Of a stretch of 64,000 nt of DNA, positions 11,383 through 25,929 are shown one piece after another (position 1 is the first letter of the stretch; the number at the start of each line of letters is the position of its first letter). The notes under the pieces are model-generated. The model was not told the DNA's origin. It ran no database searches and saw only the letters and a program-made list of their open reading frames with translations. Position numbers and translations under genes: made by a program. Source of the DNA: Acanthaster planci (lineage: Eukaryota > Echinodermata > Asteroidea > Valvatida > Acanthasteridae); NCBI RefSeq assembly GCF_001949145.1, contig NW_019091369.1, positions 2,294,183 to 2,358,182 on the forward strand, given 5' to 3'.

Positions 11383-11874
11383 CACCCGATCGGTCTATCC
11401 ACCGCTGTTGATAAGCGAGGCTTTCAAAGCAAAATGCCACTTCTGAAGCGCACTGGTAATATATTATAACGTACAGCTTCGGCATATATAATGTAAGGTT
11501 GTGGGCAGATAATAACCCAAGCAGAAGTTCAGTAGGTTTGGCTTACGTAATGCAGTGGGAAAAGGGAAAAGATAAGTACTGAGGATATCCGTGGTTCGAA
11601 GGGTATCGTTTTTTCACCTTTTAATCCGGTATATAGAAAAAAACACTTTGGAAAGGTTCTTGAATTTAGGCCTACCGCCCAAAGGCCAATTTGTTTTCTC
11701 AAAACTGTTTTATTCAAGGGAGAAAAGCCCACTTTAAAGTAAAAATCGACTCAACTTCACTTAGCTTGGCACTCAAATCACATTATGTGATAATATATCA
11801 CTAGTTGGTTTCGAACATGGCATTTGCTTTTAAAAGCCTCGTATATTAACAGCGGTTGGAAGTCGGATTGGGTG
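11383..11874. mobile_element. Inverted-repeat element, about 490 bp, related to the one at 28.3 kb
   Basis: The left arm (from CACCCGATCGG at 11383 to about 11477) and right arm (about 11785-11874, ending GATTGGGTG) are imperfect reverse complements. Both contain the landmarks ACCGCTGTT, CGAGGCTTT, AAATGCCA and ATATATTA. The arms are diverged, roughly three-quarters identical by eye. The interior has no transposase-like ORF, so this looks like a non-autonomous foldback or MITE element. The arm sequence is clearly homologous to the arms of the 28327-28617 element. Confidence 0.6.
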
Positions 11875-14800
11875 ATTTGCATGATTGGTTTGGTAGACTA
11901 AAATGTCGCAGAACTCGCGGACCCTTCCCGTTTTGAAAGAAGCAATGAACCATTAATCAACCTTTTGGTCTCCCGCTCAGCCATCTAAATGGAGTACCGT
12001 AAAGTTTGTTTGCCGACTATCCGGCAATAACCGCATTTTTATTGAAAAGCTGTGTCATTCTTATCAATTGCCCTGACTTGGTTAATGAAGACTGGTGTTT
12101 AGTATTGGTTACATGCACGCACCGATCTTCCTGTTAATTCTACGGTTTCTGTTTTACTATTTCATTTTTTTACCATCTGGTCATAGTAAGAGCATAGGCC
12201 TACACACATATCATACTTTCCACGAGTCATTATGTTCTTATTATCACACGCCACACCTTCAGGATTTAACATCGAGGACATCGAAGAGTCCAAACCGTTT
12301 AATTGTTAATCTGTCTTACTCATGCGGAACTGAACCCGATCCGTCACACTGCAATTTCTTACATTTAAATTAATGGATTACTGTGGACTTGGGGGTGGGC
12401 AAAGATAGGCGTATGCCGAAGTGATGCCTTCAACATTAAAGCAACATGAATCAAAATTATTGACAGCGTTTCGAACGAAATGTAGATGACTGAAATGGAA
12501 TAGGCAAGTGGGGTCGAGCTTGACACATTAAAATGCTGCCACTTCAGCTTACGTTAACGACAGAGTTATTGTGGATCGATTTGAGTCGGCGGTGCGCGAT
12601 GTGCTTTTAAGGGTAACCCTAAACTAGGGACCCGGGCCCGCCAGGCTATTTGCATTAGAAATTGGTGCAGGGCATTGACGAAACATGGAATACTCAACTC
12701 TCAATTCGGAGAATGACGGATATAGTAATATTCATTGGGTATACGATGTAGTGGCTTTGACAAAGCATCAAATTCGGCAAGGAGAGAAAATACGATTATC
12801 TTAGCTTTTTATTTTGGGTAATGTTTTTTTTACTCTAGACGTGCTTCACACAAGTTTTAGGGTGGGAACCTATGGGCTTTGTGCGTGGGCGAGAGGGAGC
12901 GCTTTATTTCCTGGTTACGATTTCGGCTGACCATCACTGGTTGACATGTGGGCCTATACGCTTCACTAGTTGCACAGTGACCGTTTTCACTTGGTTACCA
13001 AATTTACAATAATGTTAACATTTTAAACCGTACAAAACTTGACATACTGCAAGAACGACATGCTATTTCAAATAAAATAGTTCGGTGTCTGCCCCAGACG
13101 TCATGTTCTTCTCTACACGCTTTCAATAGCAGTTCCAACTGACTCACGGCCATCGATTTGAACTAGTTCTGCCGCTACGCTGCCCCATTATTAATATTTG
13201 TTTGCCATAGCTGACAGTTTTTTTCCAGGTTGTTGGGACCGAAGCACGCACCCGAAAACGGTAGCGTCTCGTTTTTCCCCCCTTTTTAGCTTAAAGTGCA
13301 TTGGACAATTTATACGCGGTACAATGGCCGCCGGAGGTAATCGAGGTATAAAAAATCGTATTAAAGACGGCGCCGAACGGGGAATAATAACCTGAGCGGT
13401 ATAACACACTCACTGACTTAAGCCTAATGATCTCGGAGGCGCCACAAAGCTCATAATTATGCGATATTCTGGTGCCTCGGTAGAGGAGAGAGATAGAGAC
13501 ACAAGTAAGGCTCATCGACTACTGACATTTTGCATCGGTTCCTGGATGTGAAGTACGTCCAAATCTAATTGAAGTGAATGTCCAGGGAACCTATACCAGA
13601 GCATTGCCCCTTGATATATACTGACAAAGCCTCCAGAGCTATTCAAACTTTGCCAATAATGAAGCGAAGTAGTTCTTTGCTGAGTGAGTTTTGAGTGGTC
13701 CCCGTCTGTGTTCCGGTAGAGTTTCTTCCATTCTCTATCCCCATTCTCAGGCGAGTCTACCAGCAGCAATATTGCCCGTCTGAAGTTACTTATAAAAAGC
13801 TTGATCAAGTTTTGGGTATACTGATAGACACGAGAAACGATTGAATCTTTGCGTGCATTGTTTCAATTCACCCTTAGGGGACAATTAGAATAAAAGGAAA
13901 CCCAAGCAAAAAGACTTGTAAGTACTACGGCTCCAAAAAATAAAATTGGCTTTCTTCAGAAATGGAACTGGTTGGTTTTAGGAGCTTTTATGCAGATTTT
14001 GTCTCGTCCAAGTTGCAGAATTGGTGATACTTCTTTTATTGGCAAGAATTTAGCTTTTCGTTGACGTAGGTCGGTGAAAATACACTATTCCTAGAAAAAC
14101 AGTAAATCCCTCGCTGTATTTCAATCAGCATTAATCTTATTTAATGTAACCATATGCAATAAAAATTATTGGACACTGGCATGTATATCTCTCATTTCCT
14201 CTGCTGCGTTTGGGCGGGTACGGCCATTACGATGATTGTCAATTCCCAAACACAGCGGGCCGATTTACGGTCACAAGATGTCCTCTCACATTAAGCACTT
14301 TCCAACGCGTGGTTCCCCGGGGCACAAATTCAGCATGGTCGATTCAATTACCTGCCCAATTAACGTTTTACTCTTCCTCATCCCTTTCGTTTTTAGCAGG
14401 ATTCGCCCTTTTGCCTCGGATACCAAATAGCGAAGCACTTAAGCAACCATCCGGATTGCGCAGCCTTTAAAAGTAAATGATGCACCACGCAGCGTCTCTC
14501 TACTTATGAGAAAGCTGAAAAGCATATTTAACGTTGTCAACGAACGTGACCTCCCGTTCATTTGGTCCGGAGAATATGAAAGTAACAATACGTCCCCTAA
14601 AAATCAGGCTTATTATGACCAAAAAGTAAATTTGCTTTGTGAGCGCATGAATTCTAGAATTCTAGAATATCGCAGATGAGAAAACAAGTGAAGTAGTTTT
14701 TATATTTTGTCGTCGAAGAAGTCTCGATTCATATTAATTACGATGTACTAACCTGCAGATTTCTCGCGAAATACTGAGCCGGCTAGGCTGCTTTTGGTAA

Positions 14801-17800
14801 AATTACAAAAAAAAGAGAGAGAGACAAAAAAGTAAAAGAAAAACCTGGAAAATTCATTAAAAAGAACTTCTACTTGACCACAGAAAAATCAAAAAGACAC
14901 AACCGAGAAAAGCCCAGACTCACACCTAAATGTAAAAAGACGGAAACTTTTTTGCTATACTCCGAAGAGGTTGGCGATTTAAGAATTGAATTACACAGCG
15001 AGACTCTCAGCCACCCACTTATCTTTTCAGCATTAAGAATATTGATTCTGGAAGATAAATTTCCAACCAAGGCCTTTCGTGACGTGCAATCCGGCCTGCA
15101 TTATTATAGTGCATCGCTATTTTTTTCTTCCGTACAGCTCCATAAATATTACGTGCTTATGTTTACCTTTATTCTTTAAATTCTCAGTACTATCTAGTTA
15201 TAAACTGAGGAGAATCTGGCAAAATGTGATCAGGGGCAGTAGCATGCAATCCGAGAAAATTAGTTATAGTTTTTTTTAATCGTTGTCTTTTTTCCTCAAC
15301 CAAATCGCCAAAGTGGCGTTTCTTGAGTATATTAATCAAAGAGGTCTTCTGGATAAAAACGGGTCTACAGCCTCGAGTAAATCGGCAAAGTCTCTTGCGG
15401 ACAGAGGAAAACAATGAAGGATTAATACAATATCAATTCAATATTGACAATATCATGAACACGTCTTAATTGCCATTATCAACTTTCTCATGTTAAAACT
15501 ACACCGGATGTGCACTAGTGTTGTCCCCACAGAGCAGTGTTTGTAATGGAGGCTCGTGAATGAAAATGGTCATTTTAAAGGCATATTATAACTCAAAAAT
15601 GGGCAAGCCTGCAGAAAAATGTTCGTGCATGTACGCATGTCGGTCTTTCCGTGGTATTATAATGATGTCGTCTTGGGAAACAGCAGACGGTGGCATTCTG
15701 TGGGTCCAGTCACGATGAGACGGTTCGTGGGTGATTTGGGTTTTGGGCGAGGAAAGAAATATGAAACACGGACCACCAATCTGTGTTGATTTGGGGGCGC
15801 TATTGATTGGGGGCAATTTGGTACAGCAGCCCGGTTGTTGGATGGACTTTTGCACAGATCGTGCTACGGGTGAAAAGTGCACAAAGTTGACTATTCTTGT
15901 TTCCAAAATTGATGAACTGATTTTCACGAACCAGACGAATTAATCCGCGCACCCACACACGCAGAAGTTCTATATGAAAAATTATAGGCAATAGGCCTTT
16001 TTGCCGACGAAACACTGACATTAATTTTTTACTGTCGACGTTATAGGCTCCGGGCAACGGACCCACAAAACCAGAAACATTGCACAGTATACCGCAATAA
16101 AAACAGGGCCTCGAGTCGGGGCTGGATTTCCCCCCTGCCAACGGTGGAATTGCAGACCGCTAGAAAGTTCATCTCTGTCTCAGGGCTAAAAGCATTCCAC
16201 CGGCCGTGCTCCGCGTGATCAAATTAAACCTGAAATGTCAACCAATGGGTTTACACGTTTTGCAAGGTTTCGCGCAAATATTTTGACAACTGCTCCGCTC
16301 TTTTCAGTCTGGCTTCCGACTCGGCACGCAAGGTGGCAGCACCATACGAGGAAGAAAACAGACTAGAAGAGGGAAAATGGCCACCGTTGGTGGTTAACGG
16401 CTGAAACAAAAATGGTGGAAGTTCTCACACGTTTGTTTTCACAAGGTTCTGTGGTTATATCCTGTGCCCGTCACGCGCGAGAGTGCTCCTGACGGAAACA
16501 CGGCTGAATTCTTTGGTAAATCATATTCGGCGGGCCAATGTGTCGCTCGACACCCTGACAGCTTGTGACTGATCGTGCTCTCAGCAGCACAGATCTGTAG
16601 GGTGTCCCAGATGTTGACGTCAAAACGGGAACACAGAAGCCGTTCTTGTCTGTTTTGAAAACGGGGTGCTATCGCAGCAACCCTGACCCTTGCTCTGAAA
16701 ACAGTCAGAGGGCCGCTAGGGGGGCTCTGCATAACGTGTGCTGAGCTTTAATTGTTTATGCTGAGCGGATGAAAAGAATGTGAACAACACTTCGGGCGCC
16801 GCCATGTTGAGCGATGTCATGGTTTACATGCATTTATTAACATATTACGAAGGAAACCTTTAAAAAGGTAATTTCCCTTGTGTATGCTGAAACGCAAGCA
16901 AATGCCCTTCACTACATTGAAATCCACAAGGGGGAAAATAAGTGTAAAAGGCAGCCCAAGCTGGAGAAAAACTGGGGTCTCATCAATCGTTTGGAATTTT
17001 GCTGCAACAACCATCGCTACACAACCTTAAATTTGTCTCAAAAGTACTGTATCACTCTGCATTTCTAAATGCAAACGCCAACGGCCTCTGTTTTTGCAAT
17101 CATGCAAATGCACGACAGCAAGACACACGAGAACGCCCGAACGGCCGTGGAATCATTTAGATTCCGAAAATAGTTTCTCGTCAACGCCTTGTGAATGCCG
17201 AAAGGCAGAAGTTACGGAACACTGACTTCACCCCCTGAAACGCAGTGTTTACACGCAGCACGAATTCACAAGTGAAAGGTTCGTCTATGAATTTTTTTGC
17301 ATCAAGAAGAGGCAAGTGTCGCAGAGAAGGACGAATAAATATTCATTTAAAAGGCAGTCACAAATTTCGCAATCTAGCGTGTCCATAGTCACTAGGCTGG
17401 TAATGCATCGCAAATGACAGATGGCATTAATATATGTCCACTAAGTCCCAGACCTCATCAGTATCGTACAAAAGCTCATCTCCCTTATGTGATTTCGAGA
17501 CAAGGGGATTATTCCCGTAGCTTGGTATTGCCGAAGACGACAATGAGACCAGCTACGATGCATCTTTAATATTTGAGCATTCTATAATGATGCAGGGACT
17601 CGGAGGGAATGAACCGATCAATCAGTGCAGCAAGACTTGTTAGCCAACGCACCTGGAGACAGCTTCTTGAATATACATACTCAGCACAGAACCGTCGAAT
17701 CTTTTCAGAAATATTTGGACGTCTGCATTCAGGTTTGAGGTATTTCTTTTGACCAGGCTTTACTCTGCTGCGTATTTTAACAGCGGTTCCAAATAACATC

Positions 17801-20056
17801 AGAGCGCCGAAGAGAAGGAAAAGGCTCCATTTAAAACCTATATGGGGTGATCATTTAGAATTAATGGTTCAGACAGTGAAGACTTTCATTCATTGCTTTG
17901 TAGCAGTCTCTCTTGTTTTGCACACACAAAGATAACCATTGCTGATATTGTTTATTAAGAAAAAGAGCTTTAAAAAAACGGGGTTTGATCAAAACAGATT
18001 CCATTTTACCTCTCTGTTACTGTACAGGTTTTGCAGTCATCCATCAAGGTCCCTTCCCCAAAAACCGCGCGCCCGCGGTTTCACCACATTTTGAAAGCGC
18101 TGAACCCTGATTGGATTGGGAGATTCTATTTTTTTTTTCTTCTTTTCAGCTTGATTTGACGGCGTCAGTGATTTCACCAGTCTCCGGTCGAGACCCTATT
18201 CTCCGGTATCTCTCGCCCATTGTGTAAATGTCACAACGTTAATGATTTGTCAAGGCGGGGAGCTCATCTTCCCATCTTCTACGCGGCAATAATCAAACAC
18301 GGGACGGCAGGACGTCAAGCAGGCACTCCGTGTGTGCAGAACATTAAATCGGCCGTCGCAATTTCAATTCAAGGGTGCTGGGAAGGGGACACGGGCGAGG
18401 GGTTAAGGGTAAACATAAAGTGATGGGGGAAAACAAGCGTTTACTAGTTACATTTGCTGATCGACACCGCAGCAATGGCGAGTGACGCTGTAGGTTCATT
18501 GGTTTCACGGGCAGCTTTGCTTTTTAAGGTGGTTAAGCTAATGGCTACAGTTTTACGATATCAAGTGGCGCTCTGGCTGTAGAGTAGTTCCCTGTTCTAT
18601 CAATAATATTGACAGTACGTACCGGCAGCCGTCGTTCAAGAAAACAAAGTATGGCGGTATAGGATGTCCCTTCTATTTGAAGTTGCAGCGCGGACGGGGA
18701 ACCAGACAACCTCAGGCTGTAGACTGGCACCGGATCAATCCGGTTCCCTTTCTCCCAGCTGAAGCGTGCAATTCAAATCTAACAGTCCCAGCCATTTCAT
18801 TTCCGGGGTTTCCGCTTAATTAGATGAGGCGGAAGTTCGACGAATAACGCTAAACGAAATGTTTGCTTGGTGCAAAGCCGCAAGACGCGTCCTGAGAGCG
18901 AAGTCTAGAGCCGCTACGGGTCAAAATCAGAACCTGAATAGGCCAAAGCCATCGTTATAATTTACAAAGAAAGCCATAGGCCTAATGGCCCCTATTTTAA
19001 GTAAAACCAATTTTACCTACATGGATCTAAAACGACAGCTGAAAACAAATCGACAAGGGTAAAACACTCTCATATAATGGCTAAATTTGATATAACGTCA
19101 ACAGAAAATAAAATTGAAGTACATTTTGGCCCACTGATTACCCCTTCCCATGTCTGCATGAGACCACGAAAGCGCCCTCTTTTGTTAGTGCACGTTGTCA
19201 ATAATTCCAAGAAAAAATACGGGGTAATGGACATTCCTGGATCTGCCGTTGCAACTTCACGCCGACCTAACCTGTAGTTCTGCCAAATGGTCATGTACAC
19301 TTTGCAGTAAGGATGCGACTTTAAACTACGGACGTCATATAAAAAAATCTTGCAATGGCCTTTTAGGTCATTGACGCCATCGGCGGCCAGCTTACCGTGC
19401 TGAATGCCAAGTAACACACGGGGCCTGTTTTCGGTCAGTGATCCTAACACTGGTTCGACCCATCCACTTTGCGGGTTTTGGTGTCCGTAAACCAACAATG
19501 GGTCGCTGATCGCGATGCAGATCCGTGTGAAACAAATACGACCAAAGATGGCTTGCTCCCAACTATTAATTAACCAAACCGTTCGTGACAACAATATGGC
19601 ACGCAAGCCAACGATCCATTCGGCACGGCAAGATGGCCACCGGTGGCTTCAGTCGATATACAAGAGCATTGCGAGTCCAAACTTTTTAATATGACGTCTG
19701 TACCATACAAAAATTCCACCTGTCTCACTTCAATAGTGGTTTGGATATAGTTGGTGTGTTACCGCTGTATTATTCACACGGGTGAAGTGGCTGCCGAGTG
19801 GTAAAGAGCCGATTTTCCTTCTGACGCAAAACGTCCCGTCAACCCAACAGCTCTTAACACGAAGCGGAAAATGTATTAATGGGTTTTAATGGCAGTTTAA
19901 AAGCATAGCCAGTTCATTCACCGGATTTTTATGAGGCTGGCGAAACACAAGCAAAACTCTTGAATGCTTTAATTTTCGGAATGACAACAAACAAATAACG
20001 ACTGTGGTAGTTTGTTTTCCCGAGTATTTGTGACACAGATGAGGCAATCTGACAAG
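11875..20056. other. Non-coding stretch without supported genes
   Basis: Short ORFs only. The longest, 178 codons on the minus strand at 19070-19606, has no recognisable motif. Noted here are a perfect 18-base palindrome ATTCTAGAATTCTAGAAT at 14651-14668, a YY1-like GCCGCCATGTTG near 16800 and a TGACGTCA at 16615-16622. Confidence 0.5.
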
Positions 20057-20351
20057 TGGGCCAATTTCATAGGGCTGCTTTAAGCACAAAATTTGCTTGA
20101 ACGGGAAAAAATTTGCCTAATAAACTCAGGTTACCAGCTCAAACTCTATCTGATTGTCATTCTAACCAAAACAAAAACCAGCTAAATACAATCCCCAAAC
20201 AATATGCATCACATGGAGTTTCGGCTGGTTACCTGATTTATCAAGCAAGGTTTTCTCGTGCGAGTTTTGGCTGGTTACCTGATTTATCAAGCGAGGTTTT
20301 CTCGTGCTTAAGCAAATTTTGTGCTTAAGCAGCTCTGTGAAATTGGACCCA
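20057..20351. mobile_element. Foldback (MITE-like) element with duplicated right arm
   Basis: The left end TGGGCCAATTTCATAGGGCT and the right end (reverse complement TGGGTCCAATTTCACAGAGC) are inverted copies. Pairing continues through GCTTAAGCACAAAATTTGCTT and the inner GGTTACCAGC/GCTGGTTACC segment. In the right arm the block GGCTGGTTACCTGATTTATC plus TTTTCTCGTGC is tandemly repeated (about 20224-20261 and 20270-20307). There is no ORF of note. The sequence style is like MITEs I associate with echinoderm genomes, which is recollection rather than a search result. Confidence 0.7.
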
Positions 20352-22276
20352 AAGAAATTGCCATGAAGATTATTTGAAGCAAGTATCAAAAAAAAGTAAA
20401 AGCTTAATTTCAACTTAGAAATAGAGGTGAAAGTATAAATAAGATAATTGATATTTATGTTCCATTGGCACCTGTTCACACTTCGACTCACAGATGTAAA
20501 CATCGACTATGCTCTTCGTTGACTTTTTTTCGCTTGACGTGGTTGAATGCCACTTCACGTTTCATGCCAACTTGTGGTCTTCTTTACGAACTACGGATGT
20601 TTTATTCATATTGTCAAATGCGGAATGCAAAGTTTTCTTATGTCGCCAACAGGCACAGAGGAAAACAACCGACCTGTCCGATAGAAAACAAGGAGTAAAA
20701 AAACTTCAAGTTTCCTCTAAAATGCTTTGTAGCTGTTTGTGCGTCATCTGAAAAACAATCTGACGTAGATTTATACTCCAAGGAGTAAAGGTAAGATGCT
20801 AGACGTGGGCAACGATGGCTTTTGAAGCAAATTATCTCCACGAAGGGTGTAAATTGCAGGAAACAGAAAGGACTTGTTTGTGGGTGTCGGAGTCTTCGGG
20901 CGTTCTGCGACAGACCAACAGAATGGTGATTTTTTCTAAACATGGGGCAAACTATAGTGATGCACCGTACAAGAAACGAGCAAGAAAGTGGAAGAAAGTT
21001 GGTTGCAATTAACGTTGGTCAACTTCCAACCCCAAATGGATATGAAGTCACCAAAATTGATTACAAAATTTCATTTAAAAACTGGTATGAATTTCTGCTT
21101 AAGTTTCTATGTTATCTTAAGCAAAAGAACAGTGGCGATTCGCATTCCTCGGAAGGCCTTTTTTTTTCTTCTTTTTTTTTTTTAGAATGACTCCCCTGTA
21201 TAAAGGGCAGCAAAACATCACCCAAAGTCGATCGGACACCTCCGATTTATTCAATTCTCTGCGGCGACGATTTCCAGCCGGAATTAACTGGAGGGGATAA
21301 AAATGGATTATACTGTACAGGGAGCGTGTTCTTCGAGTAGGGGCTGCACCCGAGGCAGGACAGGGGAAGAAGTGTTCTCCAAAAACAATCAGCGGGATGT
21401 TGGCCACTGCCTCAGGGAGATACATGCAGGCTGTAGGGGTAGATGAACAACTTTCACGTCGAGTCATTCCTTGGCAATTTTAAACTCTGTATGTGCCAGG
21501 TTGTTTTGCCCGATGATTTATTTTTTTTCTGAGAGGCTGCTGACTCAGTTTCAATCATGAGCAACAAGAGGGGATTTGGGGGCACACACGCGGGGAAAAG
21601 GTGAATTCAACAAGTAATACGAAATTGACAACACTGTGTTCAACGTTAGTGCAAAAAACTGGAACAATGACAGAGTAGGTGACCTCAATACTGCTCGATG
21701 ACATCTGTGGACAAGTTAGCGTTAATAGTTATCGATTCAAAAATCAATCATTGACAATAACATCAAGTTTAATAATGATACGACTCAAACAAAATAAATC
21801 GTTTTCTGATTAAGGTCAAAATGGAACGCCAAATGCGCTTGGTGCATGTTGCGGGAAATGGATCATTTACAGAGTTCCTCAGTTCCGAAGGCGTCTACTG
21901 AGAACACAGTACTGCAAACAATGTGCAAACAAGTAGAATTGTTTGACATGCACGTATGTCTCCGTCAAAAGACTTGCCTCTCTGCAATACATGAGCGTAT
22001 CGTTCTGAACCAATATACATAATGCGTGTGCGTGACAGTAACAAGGAGGGGAAACGAAAGCAGACATCGGTCGAGTAAGAGAACAAGTTTCATTAACAAA
22101 AAGTGAGAGCACGTCACACAGGCGCGCGGGGGCGGGTCTTCCTTGAAAAATCATCGGCCAGGGTCTTAATTGGCCTGTTCGCGCCAATGCAGCGCGCGGA
22201 ATAGGGACGGGTTTACGAAGGTGTCTCTAATCTGGAAAGAATTTCTCATCAACAAGTCTTTGATTGCCACCGAGCC

Positions 22277-22291
22277 GTTGCCAATGGCAAC
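22277..22291. promoter_or_regulatory. Candidate RFX X-box (GTTGCCAATGGCAAC)
   Basis: This is a perfectly symmetric RFX-type site: GTTGCC, three bases, GGCAAC. The symmetry extends to a 21-base palindrome at 22274-22294. RFX factors regulate ciliary genes in animals. No gene start is visible nearby, so function is inference. Confidence 0.4.
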
Positions 22292-23997
22292 GGCGTTGTT
22301 CATGGTCACCGACTCGACTACATCCTATTTGGTACAGAGATGTCACAAGACGCCATTGTGAAGGAGCTGTAGCTCACGGTATACGTGACTCATAGTTTTC
22401 CGAGGAATTGTTTGTTTGTACACGTACAACACACGCCGAACAAAGACACAATAGTAACCCTACAAACTAGCAAATGAATTACTCTGAAGCGTCGGTAGGA
22501 TGTAAATGATCAAACCAGAGAGAAATAAAGCCCATGCAAAGAGGATACTATCAGGATATTGAGAATTCAATATGCAACATCACGAGGGCGTAATCAATAC
22601 CTCCCCGTTCGACTTACCAAATATAAAGCAAGGACTTACTAGACTGAGTTTCCTATTCTGTGAGATATGTCTTGAAATTAGTATTACCACAAACAATAAT
22701 TAAGACCTGTATATAGAAATGACAATGCATCAATGCACGTACCGTGCTGATCAAATAAAGAGATATCTGCCCGACAGATTCTTCGAGTTGAAAGCTTTTA
22801 CACGTCAGTTCGTTCGCCGAAGGGCGATTCAAAATGCTCACAGAGGCTCACCCGAAGGGGCCTACAAGTGCACTGTGGAAGGCCAGTTCCGACTGTCTCT
22901 GACAGGTGAATCAGGCCCGTAATCTTCTTAGTTTCCAAATCCCGCTCCTCTCCGCTCGACTCATTGCTCACGTATTCCCAAGTTAATGCGTGGCTGACAC
23001 CCAAGACCGATGCATAGCGATATGCTATACTTTGAAAAGCAACGAGCAATGTTTGCATCGATATCCACGATGCGCTGGTCCATGTTGGTTTTCACACTAC
23101 TGCTAAGACGGATGTCGCGACGTTCCAGTGCTATTTCAGAAATACCTAAGGAGTTTAGACCTGTGTAGACCCTGGATTAATGTAAAACTCCACATTATTT
23201 TTTTTGGGGGGGGGTTGTTGTTTTTTACGCAGCGCAGATGCAGTTATGCAGTATAATTTTGCCGACTGCATTCCGGAAACCTACACACAATTTATATGTC
23301 GATATTTATGAGCATCGTTCCGCTGTTTTTGTTAGCAGTTCTGAGTGAATTTTATACCTAGCTTCACGGGCGAGTCTTTGTAAAATGCACCTACCGCGTC
23401 ACGGGCATCACGAAGCAGTGGGATCTACACAACATTATGGACAGCTGAGAGCGTTGCAAAAATGTCACTGACGATCATGATGAGAACAAACGGATCACAA
23501 CTACCGTTAACTAAAACGTCTTATGCGGTAAACATGTGAATAGGTCTATGCGATTGCTTTGTTTCTTCTTTCAACACTGCCGGCATATTTCAACCTGTAA
23601 AACAAAACATCAGTCTACCGGATTGATTATTGCAAATTTGAGCGACGACTATAGTAACTTAGAGACTGACAGCGCTGGAACGGTGTGTGGTCAGACTTGT
23701 CTAGTCGACCATTTGGGACCAGGCCCTGGGGTATGGTCGCACCGCTGGTTACCAATAACATATTTCATTTATCATTACAGAGGAACCATTCACATGCAAA
23801 TACAAAAAATTGTACGAGATTTCAGTGACTTTGTACGCTATATACGAGAATCGCAGCCTACGCTGAACTTCGAGTAACGAAGAGATAAACAAATCGGCCG
23901 ACTGGGGTCGTTGGAGTGTAACTTAATAGCTCATGCACATTGTTAAAAAGCCATTGGCTACTGGCCTAACTACACTTCGCACCCGAACTTGCCCTCC

Positions 23998-24045
23998 GTT
24001 GCTAAGATAATTGCGCCCTCTCTTGGTCCGGCTCGAAGCCCATTA
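23998..24045. repeat. Dispersed repeat fragment, copy B
   Basis: Matches 3186-3236 in the same orientation (GTTGCTAAG, GCCCTCTCTTGGTC, GCTCGAAGCCCA) with scattered substitutions. It is a short remnant of an unidentified dispersed repeat. Confidence 0.6.
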
Positions 24046-25929
24046 ACTTTCAAATTTAAGATTTTGTCACTGTCTCATTACTGAACGCGTGACAGTGGGG
24101 GAAGACTTATTTTCCTTGGCAGAATGTACACATAGTGCCAACATACTGAGGTTTGATATCCCGTCACTATTTAAATTCGTCCTCTACATAAACAAGCTTG
24201 CCAGAATGGTGTCTGCGGGCTCCAAAGGTACAGAACAGAAAGGATGACAGGAAATGCCCAGTGCACGTCAGAAAAATATCTCGGGCTTTCTTCAAGACGT
24301 CAAACAGACGGGCATTTACGAGAGGAATTCGCCCTTAGAATTTCTTCTGCCCGTACTTGTTGCCTAACGGGTGTTGGCTGTCGTTAAGGAGTCGCAGAAG
24401 ACACCTTTCCATTGATTGTGTAACAGAAGAAGGCGTTCCTGACTGCGGTCTTTCCCTCTTCTTTTCTCCCCGCCAGCTGATGAGGCAACATGCGCTTGCA
24501 TGTCGGTGTTGGATTACTCGCGAAACAGGAAGAGCCGTTTTCCTCTTAAACGGAAAAAACCAGAGAGCGAGGCACCCGTTTTCTTTAGGTACAAGTCGCA
24601 CAAAACATTCCGTCCCTGGAGTCGAACCATTTGATCTTGGTATCCTGCTGAATTTAAACAGTGGGTTTGTGAGCACATTTTCACAGCTACGTATAACGTT
24701 ACACCTCTGTAAGAAACAGACACCATAGACTACAATGACGTAAAAGTTATAGCAGGTTACTGACACCATCGTCTATAAACAGCGAGAAGTTCTCGTCTCT
24801 GTCGACTATTATTTCAGTCTCCCTCGTTTTCAAAGGGCTTTTCCGCTCTTTTGTTGCGAAATAGCACTGATGTAACTGTGACTTGGGCGATGTTAATGTT
24901 GTAAATTCGATGCGCAAGGATTACTTAGAATTACACTTTAAGTCGGGTTTGTCGTATAAATTATGCTTATATGTTTCATTTTCCTGTGCTCAGTGGTAGG
25001 TCCTTTGCTTCATTCTGTCCTCAGTGGCCAACTGATTATAGAGCGTGCCTTTATTTAGTCTACGGGCAAGTGATCGCAGCAATCATCACACACAATCCCT
25101 TGTGCTCTAGCCGCGCTATAGAAAAACGGGGCAGTGTGATATGAACAATTTTGCCAATCCAATATGGTTTTAGTATACAGAGGCGTAAAACGGAATGTGA
25201 AGGTCACTGAAAACCAAACTTTGGATCCTGACCTTGAGCAATGTCACGGAGAGATATAAAACCCACCTTTTTTATCAGTTTCGTGGTGTGTGGGCGCAAA
25301 ATGTGAACATGTGGTGAAAATGTCTTGGCATGAGAAGCTTCGATGTTGATGTGTGACCACGGACTTGCCTCTCGCTGGTTAGGCCTAGAGGGGCAAGCAA
25401 CCACTTCCACACAAGTACATTTTTTCCTGAGTCCGGAGGGGGGGGAATGAGTGTCTGTTACGACGTGATTAATGTATCTACGCTTCCAAATAATTTATGA
25501 ACCGACAAGCATCCTGCCCGCGGAGCCTGTCGCGCCGCGACGTGTGCTTGCATTCAATGGCTCGAAACTCCAACGGCCACGCCGCACAACTTGAATTCGT
25601 TAACAAGGGTGCGTACTTTGGCGACCGGCGTCGTTGACAGGGCTCATTGCTGTGATCAACCTCGGGTCTGAGTGATGTTTGTTGAGTCGCAGTTAATGAC
25701 ATGAGAAATCACCGCAGAAGCTTAATTATGCGAGCAGGTCCACGCATTATGAAATATTCAGATAATGTGAAAAACATTCGGAATGTATGCAAACCTTTGA
25801 AGTAAGAAAAAAGGGAAACGTTTGTAAGATACTTCCGAAGGGTGTGGGGTTAAGGATAAATACTTTTTGTCACTGTTTCAATTTAGGAAATAGTGAACTT
25901 GAAACTGTCGGACTACTGGCGGTATTTGA

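Noticed and set aside
14651-14668. Perfect palindrome ATTCTAGAATTCTAGAAT as a heat-shock element
   Set aside because: The TTC/GAA spacing does not fit a three-unit HSE; only two overlapping TTC-TA-GAA pairs exist, and no gene lies nearby.
19070-19606. 178-codon minus-strand ORF
   Set aside because: No recognisable domain, low-information composition, no splice or promoter context; chance ORF more likely.
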